A stretch of 64,000 nucleotides of DNA from Catonia carolina. Lineage: Eukaryota; Arthropoda; Insecta; Hemiptera; Achilidae. Below, piece after piece: positions 30,109 through 41,999 of this stretch (position 1 is the first letter of the stretch; each line of letters begins with the position of its first letter). Location of the stretch: the NCBI GenBank assembly GCA_035578175.1, contig JAQMRL010000001.1:376655220-376719219 (forward strand), written 5' to 3'. A program made the position numbers and the translations under genes. The notes below the pieces were generated by a model that saw only the letters and a list, made by a program, of their open reading frames with translations, was not told the origin of the DNA and ran no database searches.

Positions 30109-31635
30109 TCATTTAATGTTTCTTTTTTTGGGTTTAACATTAGATACTTTAACTGGAGGAACATACTCAACTTCTGGCTTTGAATTTTCTTCTTCAATTT
30201 CATTGGAAGATATTCTAAAATCAATTCTGTTAAAAATCATAATGAAAATGAAAAATAATTCTATGAACAAAATTACATAAAAAGGTTCAAACAATAATTT
30301 ATAAAGAGAAAAATTATAAGTTAAAACAAAATCCTTAATGTGTTCTTCAATTAAATTTTCCGCAGAAAATGAAATCACAGGTCTTCCAAATGTATCAAGA
30401 TAACTGATATGATAAGACTGATTCATAAGCGAGACCGGATAAGGAGGATCAAGTAAAAATTGATTAGCACCTTCTGGCAATATTACTTTAATGATTGCTT
30501 TGTCGATAACCATATAATCAAATACATGATCAACTGTTCTCATTCGCAGTTTGTATGTATCGTCTTTAATATATAGATATTCATAAGATGGTACATTGTA
30601 AGTAACAAAATATTTTACTTTCCATCCACCAAGGAGTATAATTCTAGGAGAGTATTTCATTTCGACGCAATCAAAATTAGTTCGCACATCTATGCTTGAA
30701 ATTACACCAACTTCATCATACACTCTAATACCTGAAACCGATGCTGGTAATTCAGTTACGAAAGATTTGACTACATTATTTTCTAGATCTTGAGCAGTAT
30801 ACAAGTTGCGATGAAAAGGTCCAGTGAATTTAGCACCTGAATTCTCAAGTTCAATTTCTTCAGTAACTCCAATACTTCCCCAATGTGAAATTTCAATAGT
30901 ACGATGAAGTTTTGTTACAGTCAGAAAGGGATTCTTATGGCCATAATGGATTTTTGCACGAATAATTGTATTAGGTTGAATATATTCAAGATTTGAATGA
31001 AACATAAGAACTTTTGCATTCGCAAGATTTTCCATTTTGATAGATTTTACAAAAGTTTGACTCAAAACTTTTGGTAACTCTTTACTTACATAAAAATTTG
31101 CTGGTTCTATAACACTTTCAAGTTCTCCATCACCAAATGTTACAAAAGAAGTATGGTTATAACTTCTGTAAGACGTATACAAAGAAACCGGACCTGAATA
31201 AAGAACAAGATGTTTTTCATTTTGCTGAATCGTATTTGGAAATGGTTTCAGGACGTGTGTAAAAACCATTAATATTATAACTACTTTTGAATCCCCTTCA
31301 TGAAGACGTCTTTCAAAAGTGACTTCCCAAACATTTCCATAGCTTTTCACTGGATTAATTTTCTCCTTGCTAGTCGCCGTTACGTAAGACAAATTATCAA
31401 TAATCAAAGGATCTACTTCAAAAATGAATGATTTTAAATTATTTCTATTAGATTTTACAGTTATAATGTGTTCTATGTTTACCAACTGAGTAGAAATGTC
31501 GATTGTTGTAATTACATTTTTTATTATTATTGAATCTAATTCGGTTGAGGTTAGTTTTGCTAGAATTTCAGTTCCAAGCAGACAGAAAACGAAAAGAGAA
31601 CACTTCAAAAATGAAGAATTAACAAAAAATTCCAT
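30109..31635 (-). CDS. RPN1: ribophorin I-like OST subunit, intronless, 508 aa
   Basis: A single uninterrupted frame encodes a Ribophorin_I family protein. It is a subunit of the oligosaccharyltransferase that N-glycosylates proteins in the ER lumen; ribophorin I helps present substrates and is a single-span membrane protein. Residues 1-26 form a signal peptide. Family-typical blocks are THVLKPFP (126-133), EISHWGSIGV (248-257), GPFHR (272-276), GGWK (336-339), NVPSYEYLY (347-355), VDHVFD (368-373), ILPEGA (385-390) and YLDTFGRPV (412-420). A membrane segment spans about 452-468, then a short basic tail of about 40 residues. Vertebrate ribophorin I is about 607 aa with a longer cytosolic tail, so this copy is short at the C terminus. 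Lack of introns suggests a retrocopy or an intron-poor paralogue; the intact frame argues for selection. Five N-X-S/T sites are present. Confidence 0.92.
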   Translation of the reverse strand: MEFFVNSSFLKCSLFVFCLLGTEILAKLTSTELDSIIIKNVITTIDISTQLVNIEHIITVKSNRNNLKSFIFEVDPLIIDNLSYVTATSKEKINPVKSYGNVWEVTFERRLHEGDSKVVIILMVFTHVLKPFPNTIQQNEKHLVLYSGPVSLYTSYRSYNHTSFVTFGDGELESVIEPANFYVSKELPKVLSQTFVKSIKMENLANAKVLMFHSNLEYIQPNTIIRAKIHYGHKNPFLTVTKLHRTIEISHWGSIGVTEEIELENSGAKFTGPFHRNLYTAQDLENNVVKSFVTELPASVSGIRVYDEVGVISSIDVRTNFDCVEMKYSPRIILLGGWKVKYFVTYNVPSYEYLYIKDDTYKLRMRTVDHVFDYMVIDKAIIKVILPEGANQFLLDPPYPVSLMNQSYHISYLDTFGRPVISFSAENLIEEHIKDFVLTYNFSLYKLLFEPFYVILFIELFFIFIMIFNRIDFRISSNEIEEENSKPEVEYVPPVKVSNVKPKKRNIK

Positions 31636-31870
31636 ATTTGCTAATACATGAAAACTACCAAATTATAAAACAAAACCTATTTTTACACAACAATGAACAA
31701 AAATTACTTGACACTTCACACGTTAAACAATTCTCACCGGTAAAAAAACGCAAATTCAAACTAATCGGTAACGTGGGCCTAACCACTGAGCTGATTACGT
31801 CACTACATGTAGAGGGAGGGTCGAATAATATACTACGATATTGCAGTAGTTTTCAATGACTGATAACGAT
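31636..31870 (-). promoter_or_regulatory. upstream region of the ribophorin I-like gene
   Basis: About 230 bp between the start codon and unrelated SINE sequence contain ACTGAGCTGATTACGTCAC, with a CRE-like TTACGTCA at about 31794. No TATA box could be assigned. Promoter status is inferred from position only. Confidence 0.3.
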
Positions 31871-31914
31871 TGTTATGATGAAATAAGAATGTTAATATGC
31901 TATTTTAATTGAAA

Positions 31915-32215
31915 CCCACCGGGTTGATCTAAGGTAAGGTCGTCGCCGCGAGTCATATGTTTAATAGCTTATTGTCGGAGACGAATATCACATGGTTCGA
32001 ATCCTAGTACAGTATTTTTACTTTTATATGAATTTGAATTTAGACAGTGGTTACCAGTATACTCTGATTGTTTGGAATTCAATAAACCATAATTCTCAGG
32101 AATGGTCGGCCTGAGTTTGTACAAGAACGCACTTCATTTGCACGTCATAGGCCTACATAACATCTTCATCTTATGAGGTTGCTTATTGGTTTTAACCATA
32201 GATTATATATATAGG
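31915..32215 (+). mobile_element. tRNA-derived SINE, second family
   Basis: The head CACCGGGTTGATCTAAGG, a B box GGTTCGAATCCTAG and the body TCAGGAATGGTCGGCCTGAG match (in reverse) the element at 45465-45735, which has AGGTCGACCATTCCTGAGAG. The family differs from the SINEs in the MITEs. Confidence 0.75.
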
Positions 32216-32399
32216 TCTTAACAGATTGACGTACGCTCATCGGGGGGAAAATTCACTAATTTATTGTTAATAGGTGTTGCATAACTGCTGCCTAAAAACA
32301 AATGACTGACACAATAACTTTCGTTTTGGTACTGTTTAAATAACAAATAACGCTTCTGCCTGTCTGGTAACTTGCAGGTTTAAGAAGAAAATTTGAGAA

Positions 32400-33270
32400 G
32401 TATTTTTATAATACTGCATCGTGGAGACTCTAAGAGTATAGGACGTGTCACGTTAACAACATATTAAATTCATTACTTACCAATTATTTATTACTGCCAC
32501 TAACTTGCTTACTTCAATAAGTCTACTTCAATAATTCTACAAAAATTCACAATTTTCCTCAATGTTTAATAAGTTTATACATTTTACAACCAAAACTATT
32601 TACAAAGGAATTCATGTAGTGCACTGTAAAATGCTTCATCAATCAAGTACTTTTTTAACTTTTTTAAAACAAACTTAAATTATTACAAATTTTCAAAGCT
32701 TGTGGCAGTTTATAGATGCATTTTTTACCTGCAAAATAGGTTTTTTCAAATAATTTAGTGTTCTGATTACCAGCATAGCAGGTAATCAATTCTGTTTCTT
32801 GTGTAGTGGTTGTGGATATTTAAATTCTGTAAAAAGGTATTTGCTTTAGGTATATTATCACTTTAAAGATGTACAAAGAAGGAACTGTAAGCATTGAAGC
32901 TCGTTGAATAATGATCTGCATGAGGGTAGTGGTTGACTCCCACTATAGGACCTAATAGCTTTTTTCTGAATTTTAAAAACTCTTTCCATGTTACTCTGTG
33001 TTGAATTACCCCGAACTAATGCGGCATACCAGATATGAGATAAAATTATTAAACCATGGTGTGTTGCTTTTAACAATTTTTTATCATATAGGTAATCTGC
33101 AAATTTGTTTTAATGCAAACAACCCAGATGATATTTTACCACAGATTTGATCAGCATAATCCTGTAATGAAGTTCTATCTAGTGACACTCCTAATAATAT
33201 TCTAGGGTATTATTTTTGTATAAAGACATCGCTTTCTCTGTCTTTTCATATTTACCTGATATGCAGTGTT
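32400..33270 (-). pseudogene. Jockey-like LINE fragment, copy 2 (longest of three)
   Basis: The minus strand reads YPRILLGVSLDRTSLQDYAD, QICGKISSGLFALKQIC, then SHIWYAALVRGNSTQSNMER and RVFKIQKKAIRSY. The first two blocks extend further toward the RT domain than in the other two copies. The 3' end GAGTATAGGACGTGTCA (reverse) matches them. Stops and shifts break the frame. Confidence 0.8.
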
Positions 33271-33607
33271 CTGAAACTGATTGCTCATATTCTATTATCT
33301 GGCAACAAATTAGCTTAATTTAATTTGAGCAGAAGTTAGGTAGGTCCTAATTTGGGTATTTTACATAAGAATCACTGTTGACTTCTGTTGATTCTTCTGG
33401 ATTGTGGGACAAATTATGTAGTTTTGAAGCCTAAATGACTTAGGGTTTAGTTTGCAATGCCTGAAGGGCTAGTAAGATTAGTAAGCCAAAGGGTTTAGGG
33501 TTCAGTCAACAATGTACACTTGTTTGTTTTATCATATCAGGAAATTTTAGGTCTAAAGTAATTTAGACCAATCCTATCCATGCAGGGATACATGAAAACA
33601 TTTTGGG

Positions 33608-33990
33608 TAGAGTGGACACCAAATAAGCTTGCCGGTGTAGCTGCATGAACAGTGTTCGGTTTCAGTCGGTAGATTTCATGTGTTAGTACCAAACTGTCTA
33701 TTAAATCACATGTTCAAAACAATGTAAATTATCTTCTATCAGCGGCATTAAAAACATTCCATTGTAAACATTGTACACAACAAAATTAATGCCTCTCACA
33801 ATATACTACACATTACAGACTAATGTTTTCAGGTTAGTTGATATATAACGTTGCGAGAGCGACGTGAGTCTGATCACAGCTAGTACAGCACTGAGCCCCA
33901 CCACTCGCTGAGGCAACGGAGCACGCCATTACCAAAATAAACCTTCTGCGCACTTCAGAAAACCGGCAAGCTTATTTGGCTTCCGCTCTA
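33608..33990. mobile_element. 383-bp MITE with 29-bp terminal inverted repeats
   Basis: The left terminus is TAGAGTGGACACCAAATAAG-CTTGCCGGT (29 bp) and the right terminus in reverse is TAGAGCGGAAGCCAAATAAG-CTTGCCGGT, differing at three positions. The interior is GC-richer than its surroundings and has no frame. The superfamily is not recognised. Confidence 0.7.
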
Positions 33991-33999
33991 CTATTCTAT

Positions 34000-35760
34000 A
34001 ACTGACTAGGCCTACTAAAAATAGACGAGCATAACAGTAAAGTAGACATAATATGTAAGTATTCCTTAGCTTTATAAAATCATAAATTAGAACCTCTGCT
34101 AATTCTTCATAAAAGGTATCATGACTTATTCTCCTTTCTATTTTTTGAGAAATAATGGTTACTTATATGTTATGCCTGTAAATCAAAAGTTATAAAAGCA
34201 TGTAAGCTTTATTATCTAATCTTTTTTAAAGCGATCAAAGAATTCTATCCTAGCAGTAAATAGGGGACTAAAATTTAGTCTGTATTAATAGCCTACATCA
34301 ACATTTTTGTACTAAAATTGCATGTGAAATGAACAGCTGAAGTAATATGTTATTGGATTAATACTACACCCCAATCATCTAAAGATGGTTGCCAAATAGT
34401 GTAATTACAAAGTAAACTTTCCCTTAAGTTGCAATGTTTAGGCCAATGTGCTTAATTACATCTTTGATAATTTTAGACTTCTAAAAAATAAACAACATGT
34501 CATCCAGTCTGGTATAAATGATACTTCCTCTTCATTCAACACAAGAGTCTGGTCATATAGTGAAATCAATTCTTTTGAAAGAGGTAATTTTTGTTATTAA
34601 CACTTCATTTACTGTTTCTATCTTCTGTCATTTTCTTGGCAGACTTAAGGAAAAAAAATAAGCTTTCTTTTATAGCTATGAAATTTAGAGGTCTAGTGCA
34701 CAAAGTTAAGACCTCTTGGCCAGCAATAAGCGTAATTTTAATAGCATTTTGTTACTGGAGTTCTCCAATAATAATGGTATGGTTAGGGTTAGATGATAGG
34801 TAGCCTATAATATTGTACACATGCAAGCATGAGTGTGTCTGTGTAAAGGTATTTTATTTTGTATTTTATCTTTTAGCTACATTTAGCTTCATGAGAAATC
34901 TCAAATTTTTTGCTACTAAAGCCTGCTATCTAACTAGACCTGTGGATCTTGTGGGAAGATTTGTTACAGCATTTGTAATATTTATTGGATACAAATTAGT
35001 CTGATAGTGCTTGCAATTGTATGTGGATGTCAAGTTCTGCTTTTGAACAGTTACTAGACTGCTCCTTCTGTCCAGACAACTATGACTGTCATTCAATCAA
35101 AATGAAGATTATGTTAAGTATAATTAGTACTTTTTTAACACAATTTTTTATAAGTTGTTAAAATTTAAAGATTTAATGTCAATCATGTTGCGTATAACTG
35201 CTTAACATATGAGAGATATGTACAACTCATAAGTTGTGATTCTGTTTGGTTTTATTGACTTTCTGCAACAGTAACTTAATGTTGTGCAATTTTAAGTATC
35301 ACTCCATGAATATAATGTCCAAGAATTGTAAAAATTCAGCTGCCTGCAAAATTTTTAGATTTTAGTTTTCTCTACAGGTTGTTTATAGAAATGCTAATCC
35401 AATTTGATTAAATAACAAATGATAACTTTCTGGGTCAGGGTTTTTAGCAAATTGTTTTTCTCATTAGCTGTTTTTCAACATCAACAGGTAGAATTATTTA
35501 ACACCAGTTAAACTGTTGAAGATAATCTACAAGCACTGTAATACAGAATCTATTCTGGAATCAAAAGGCTAATGATAGAATAGAAGATAGGGTGACTAAG
35601 GAAATTTAAATTCAAAAAGGAGTAAGGCAGGGATGTTTATTGTCGCCCTTGCTATTTAATTTATGAGACCAGCTGTGATGTTCTTTCAGTATAGTTTTGT
35701 TTTTATAGCGCTTCTTTCTTTGAAGAAAATTTCTTAATAGACTGTTAGTTATTGGTAATA
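34000..35760. other. gene-free AT-rich stretch
   Basis: No frame with family signatures, no clear repeat ends and no exon were found. A short frame at 34591-34803 has a hydrophobic start but no recognisable family. Confidence 0.4.
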
Positions 35761-35762
35761 AT

Positions 35763-38361
35763 ATACCTGTTATACGGTAATAGGGATACGGTAATAGTAC
35801 AGGTGTATATGCCAACAACTGAAGGGGATGAGGAAGTGCTAGAGAGATGTTATGAGGACCTGAGTGAATTGATTGAGAAAGTAAAAGGTGAAGAAAATCT
35901 AATTGTGCTTGGAGATTGGAATGCAACAGTTGGAGAGGGTGCTGAGGGGGAAGTAGTTGGAAGGTATGGATTGGGACAGAGAAATCCAAGAGGAGAGAGA
36001 CTTGTGGAGTTTTGCTTGCAACATAAATTGGTGGTAACAAATACTATATTTCAACACCATCCCAGGAGGAGATATACCTGGAAAGCCCCTGGTGATATCA
36101 GAAGAGCACAAATAGATTATATATTGGTTAGGGAAAGGTTCAGGAATCAGGTGAAAGATAGTAGAAGTTACCCTGGAGCTGATGTTGACAGCGACCATAA
36201 TCTGGTAATGATGCATTGTGAGCTCAAGTTTAAGAGATTAAAGCTGAAAGAGAGGAAACAATGGGATGTATCCAGGCTAAAGGATGGGTCAACCCAAACA
36301 AAATATATGAAAGAAACAAACAGGGTAATTGGAGAAATCGAACAGCACTTAGGGGTAGAACAGAAATGGAGTAGAATAAAGAAAAGTATTGAACTATCAG
36401 CGGAGGTGGTACTAGGAAGAAAGAAACAAGAAAACAGGAAAGAGTGGATAAGTGAAGAGGTTGTGGAAATGATCAAGGAAAGAAGAAAGTACAAGAACTC
36501 TAAAGATGAGGAGGGTTCTAAGAAATACAGGAGTCTGAGGAATAGGATTATTCGAAAAGCTAGACAAGATAAAGAGGAGCATCTAAGAGAGATTTGTGAA
36601 CACATAGACAATAGTGTGGGGACAGGTCAGATGGACATGGCATACAGAGATATAAAGAGGTTCTTTGAATCAAGGAAGGTGAAAACAATGAGTATTGTGG
36701 ACAAGGATGGAATATTGAAGTATGACGAAGAAAGTATAGCAAAGAGATGGAAAGAATATCTTGAACAGTTATATGGTGCAGACAATAGGGATATACATCT
36801 GGAAGGGGAGACAATGGAAGAGACGGAGGCACCTGTTATGATGGAAGAGTTTGAAAGAGCACTGCAAGACCTCAAAGAACGAAAGGCTCCAGGAGTGGAT
36901 GATATACAAGGTGAGCTTTTGAAAAAGTCTGGAGAACAGTTGAAAAGGGCACTGTTTGACCTGGTATGTAATATTTATATGACTGGGGAGTTTCCTGAAG
37001 ATTTTGTGAAATGCATAATAGTACCTTTACCAAAGAAATCAAATGCAAGATCATGTGAAGAGTACCGAACATTGAGCTTGGTTTGCCATGCATCTAAAAT
37101 AGTTACCAGAATTCTACTCAGAAGGATGGAAAAGCAAATAGATGAACAATTGTCTGAGGACCAGTTTGGTTTAGGAAGGGTGTGGGGTCAAGAGAGGCGA
37201 TCTTGGCCCTGAGGCAAGTGATTGAAAAGCAAATGAAAAAAGGGAAACGTACTTGCATAGCCTTTGTTGACATTGAAAAGGCATTTGACAGGGTAAACTG
37301 GAAAGTGCTATTCAACATCCTACGCCAAGTAGGTATCAGCTTTAGAGACAGAAGACTCATCTATAACATATATAAACGAGAAATTGTAGTAGTTAGAAGT
37401 GGAAGAAAGGAGGAATCTGCCTGCATCCAGAGGGGTGTGCGACAAGGGTGTTCCCTATCACCATACTTGTTCAACCTATACGTGCAGAAAGCAATTGACA
37501 GAGTGAGAGAAGAAATGAACCTAGGAGTGACAATTCATGGGGAAAGGATAGATATGATATGCTCCGGTTTGCGGATGACATAGCAGTGATGGCAGAAAGT
37601 GAGGAAGACCTACAAAGAATACTGAATAGGATGGATGCAGTAATGGATGAGGAATTCAGCATGCAAATAAACACCCACAAAACAAAAAATTTGGTATGTT
37701 GCAGGAACAGAGAAAACAGCACAGCGATAACATTGAGAAACGGGTGTGATAAAGGAGGTGACTGAGTTTAATTACCTGGGCAGTAAGATCACAAATGATG
37801 GAAGGAGTTACAGGGATGTCGCAAGCAGGATTATCCAGGCTAAGAATGCTTTTAATAAGAAGAAGAGCTTATTCACTTCTAGGAATGTTAGTCTTGATGT
37901 AAGGAAACGCATGCTGAAGACATATGTGTGGAGTATTGCAGCTTACGGGAGTGAAGCTTGGACACTTGGTGTGAGGGAAGAGAGAAGATTAGCGGCATTT
38001 GAAGCCTGGTGCTATAGAAGGATGTTGAGGGTCAGCTGGAGTGAAATGATGACGAACGAACAAGTTTTCAGTAGAGCGGGGGAGGGAAGGAGCTTCCTAA
38101 AATGGATCAGACAGAGAAGAGCCCAGCTGATAGGCCACATACTCCGACATGACAGTATGTTGAAAAGAATAATCGAAGGAGTTGTGGAGGGGAGAAATTT
38201 GCGGGGAAGACCCAGATTGGAGTACATGAAGCAGTTACTAGAGGACATGGGATGTGCTTCATATTGCGAGTTGAAGCGGAAAGCAGGTGACCGAGGAGCA
38301 TGGAGAGCAGCTGCCAACCAGCCTTATGGCTGTTAACTAGAGAGAGAGATACCTGTTATAC
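35763..38361 (+). mobile_element. RTE-like LINE (5'-truncated) with perfect 13-bp target duplications
   Basis: ATACCTGTTATAC is found at 35763-35775 and 38349-38361. The insert starts inside the AP-endonuclease domain and ends with a TAG followed by an (AG)n tail rather than poly(A). Perfect duplications and only a few frameshifts indicate a young copy. Confidence 0.92.
35800..38336 (+). pseudogene. endonuclease-reverse transcriptase ORF, frameshifted
   Basis: The first frame (to 37212) carries the C-terminal part of the endonuclease: VYMPTTEGDEEV, LIVLGDWNATVG, RRYTWKAPGD, IDYILV and the catalytic SDHNLV. RT follows: APGVDDIQGELLKK, then (after a frameshift near 37185) CIAFVDIEKAFDRVNWKVL, RGVRQGCSLSPYLFNLY, then (second frameshift near 37555) LRFADDIAVMAES, the catalytic FADD, then (third shift near 37745) TEFNYLGSKITNDGRSY, YVWSIAAYGSEAWTLG, CYRRMLRVSWSEMMTNE and RRAQLIGHILRHDSML. 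Endonuclease motifs N-terminal to the QVYMP block are missing. The domain order matches RTE/CR1-like elements; the frameshifts make it inactive as it stands. Confidence 0.9.
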
Positions 38362-38756
38362 TGGGCAGCGGTCTACAAGAGTTTCTTTTTGATAAGTATT
38401 TTGGTTTTTTTTTAAAATAATTTGTTATTATCTAGAGGTTAGGTTGAATCTAATAATTGAAGGGGTCGGGAGAAGACAGTGTTAACCCTCATCAACATAA
38501 TTTTACGCAATTTCATTTTATAAGTTTACTAAAATCTACAAATCACGTTTTTGAAGTTTTGTGAAACATTTGTTATTTTCTTTTATTCTAGGTTCTTAAG
38601 ATCGTAAATACAGTAACCTGATTTTAACGTGCTGTATATTACATTTTTACAGAATATTTAAGAAAAATCATGCTGGAAATTTTGTGGGTTAGCACTTTCT
38701 TCCGCCGACCCCTTCAATTTTACTATAAACAACACTGTATAATGGGTGAAACTCCC

Positions 38757-39122
38757 TTCTTCTTCTTCTTCTTCTTCTTCTTCTTCTTCTTCTTCTTCTT
38801 CTTCTTCTTCTTCTTCTTCTTCTTCTTCTTCTTCTTCTTCTTCTTCTTCTTCTTCTTCTTCTTCTTCTTCTTCTTCTTCTTCTTCTTCTTCTTCTTCTTC
38901 TTCTTCTTCTTCTTCTTCTTCTTCTTCTTCTTCTTCTTCTTCTTCTTCTTCTTCTTCTTCTTCTTCTTCTTCTTCTTCTTCTTCTTCTTCTTCTTCTTCT
39001 TCTTCTTCTTCTTCTTCTTCTTCTTCTTCTTCTTCTTCTTCTTCTTCTTCTTCTTCTTCTTCTTCTTCTTCTTCTTCTTCTTCTTCTTCTTCTTCTTCTT
39101 CTTCTTCTTCTTCTTCTTCTTC
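38757..39122. repeat. uninterrupted (TTC)122 / (GAA)122 microsatellite
   Basis: 366 bp of perfect TTC triplets. The long Ser, Phe and Glu frames across it are repeat artefacts. Such polypurine tracts can form triplexes. A length this great with no interruption may also reflect assembly behaviour. Confidence 0.97.
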
Positions 39123-39329
39123 CAATGATCAGAGTAAGCTAGCTCGGCAATCTATGATGAATAAGCAAGAAGGCATGGATTCCATGTACGCAGAAACAGA
39201 TGATTTCCGGATTACACCTGATTGGTAAACTGTACCAATTTTAAAAAGCAAATCAGCTGATAAATCAATAGATTGAAATAAAAACATTTCATTAAAAAAT
39301 AGATTCAGCTATTTTCCTATTGAAGAAAG

Positions 39330-41775
39330 TAACATGTCTCAACAAAAACAGATTAAAGCTCCACCTATAATCCTATATGGCATAACAGACATTAATAAAT
39401 TAAATGAATTATTGGATAAATCTGTCTCTATAACAGACTATTTAATAAAATCATTCAGTAATAAACAGTTAAAAGTTACATAAAATAATATTGAAGTATA
39501 CAAAAAGTTAATAGAGGTTATTTGTGAAGTTAATTTGATCGGTCATACGTTTAGTAGGTAAGAGGACTGCGCTTAACGAATAGTAATAAAAAATTTACAC
39601 TACTCTATTCCAACTTCTAGTATTAAAGAAGTCATTGAAAAATATGGGCACAAAGTCAGAGGTGAAATTTTTAATGCTCGCCACCGTGTAACTAAAGAAC
39701 AAATACCTTTATTTTTTGTTAATCTTGAACCGCAAGAAAAAACCAAAGCCGTTTTTATTATTTGGCATATTTTGAATTGTTGCATTAATATTGAACCTTC
39801 TAAAACAAGTAACCATATAGTACAATGTAAACGATGCCAACAAATCAGGTATACCAAAAACAATTACATGCGTCCCTATCGTTGTTCAAAGTGTGCGCAG
39901 GGCCATAACGCAACTGATTGCCCAAAGACAGATTGAAATACATCAGCAACATGTGTATTGTGTTTAGATAATCATCCTGCAAATTATAAAGGTTGCTGCA
40001 TTTACCAGGAAATTATGAACAGGAATCGTGGAAACAGGTCTTCTACTATGACTAATTCACAACAAAAGAATGTCAGATCATTCAATTTAAATAATGAACA
40101 CTTTCCTAAATCAAAATGAACTGAACAAAATTTTATTATTGATAACAGTCAATCTACAGCATTTGTATCTTATTCAGATGTACTACAAAACAAAAGGGAA
40201 GATTCTGGCTTTGTGACAAAACACAATAAGGTGCCTGAACAGATTGAATTTTTAGTTAGTCAAATGAGTAATCTGATGGGATTATTGACAACCATTGTCC
40301 ATAAACTGTTTAAATGAAATTCCTATGAATTGCGGAGTGGAATGTCAACGGTCTGATTCAGAGGCGACAGGAAGTAGAAGTTTTTTTGTTGTTAAACAAA
40401 TAGATATTCTTCTGATACCTGAATCTCATCTTACAAACCATGGTTATTTTAGTCTACATGGATACACACTCTAAAACGCCAATCATCTGGATGACAATGC
40501 TCATGGAGGCAGTGCTGTTTTTATTAGAAATTCAATAAAACATAATGAGTTACCAGCATGCACTTCAGCTCATCTTCAAGCGACATCGATACGAGTACAC
40601 GATTGGTTTGGTCCTCTTGTAATTTCATCTGCCTAATATGTGCAGAGGCATCGGATAAGGAGACTTGTTCCAGAATTATTTCCATCTCCTTGGAAATTGA
40701 TTTATCACAGCGGGGGATTGAAATGCCAAACATACATATTGGGGATCTCGCCTCATTACTTCTTATGGTCGAGAACTGAAAGCGGAGGTAGATTTGGGAA
40801 ACAATTATAATATCTTGTCTACAGGGCAACCTACATACTGGCCAACTGACCAACATAAAATTCCTGATTTATTGGACTATGGTATCACAAAAGGTATCAG
40901 TAGGTTTTACACAGAAATGGAAAGCAGCCTAGATGGTACATTGGACCATTCTCCAATCGTAATTACAATCAGTACGCATATTATTCTAAGACATAAACAT
41001 CCCACTTTATAAAACAAATACACAGATTGGACTTCCTTCTCAGCATTCATTCATGACAACATCAACGTCAACATACCTATAAAATTTTCAGACAACAAAG
41101 ATGCAGCAGTTCATACACATCATTCAAAAATTGTAAATGTAATGAGCTTAATTTAAAATGTGTAAAGTTTAACTGGTTATTAGGAAGAAGATCAAAGTTA
41201 TCTGTTGAAAATAAGGTCTTGATCTATAACACAATTTTCAAGTCTGTTTGGAAGTATGGCGCTCAGCTTTGAAATATATCCAGCAAATCCAATTTAAAAA
41301 TAATACAATGCTTCCGAAATAAAGTCTTAAGATCGAGAAGTAACGCTGGGTGGTTTATAAGAAACTCAAAAATTCATGACCATCTACGTATCCCTACCAT
41401 AACAGAAGAGATAAGAGAGCTGAGCCTCTGGTACCAGCTAAGGTTAAACAATCACTAGAACCACCTAGCATTAAATTTGCTGAACAACAGTGAGGAAATG
41501 AAGCGCCTCAAAAGATACCACATCCTCGATTTAGATCGACGTTTTTAATGTATACACAAAATTCAATTCACTATTCATCTTAATCACCAATTTTTAATCT
41601 GAAGTGAAATTTCAAAATATAATTTTTCCATATTATTCACATCATTATTGTTAATTTTGTACATATTCTTGGCAACTTTGTCATTAACTTTATCATTTTT
41701 ATTTTTTATTTTTTATTTCTCTCATCATATCGTATGTTGGCTGATTGTAAATAAATAAGTTACAAAAAAAAAATT
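39330..41775 (+). pseudogene. decayed Jockey-like LINE with internal deletion
   Basis: Gag-like ORF1 (about 39335-40315) shows CKRCQ...NYMRPYRCSKCAQGHNATDC, then CVLCLDNHPANYKGC, broken by several stops. ORF2 starts near 40325 as AEWNVNGLIQRRQEVE and IDILLIPESHLTNHG (endonuclease), with frame changes. The RT core is absent: at about 41130 the sequence resumes with the post-RT block KFNWLLGRRSKLSVENKVLI, KSVWKYGAQL and HDHLRIPTITEEI. A poly(A) tail after AAATAAATAAGTTAC closes it at about 41765. Confidence 0.82.
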
Positions 41776-41999
41776 ACTGATACTCTGAAGCAACATTTCA
41801 GGAAGCACTAAAAGGAGAAACAGGTGAGAATATAATAATAAACTGCACACCTCATCTCAGATTTCAGAGGATCGTGGAACAGCTGATGAGAGTTTGTGAA
41901 TTATATAGTTTTTTTGCATAAACTTAAATCAAAACTTATGGTCATATCCAAACTAAGAATAATGTAGTGAACTTCTTTTTATAAAGGTGAAGAAATCTT

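Noticed and set aside
34591..35004. Two short hydrophobic plus-strand frames as membrane proteins
   Set aside because: AT-rich DNA commonly yields Phe/Leu-rich frames; no start context, signature or exon structure supports them.
35612..36611. Leucine/serine-rich minus-strand frames opposite the RTE-like LINE
   Set aside because: They are antisense shadows of the endonuclease-RT frame.
38658..39228. Long poly-Glu, poly-Phe and poly-Ser frames
   Set aside because: They are translations of the TTC microsatellite in different frames and carry no independent coding signal.
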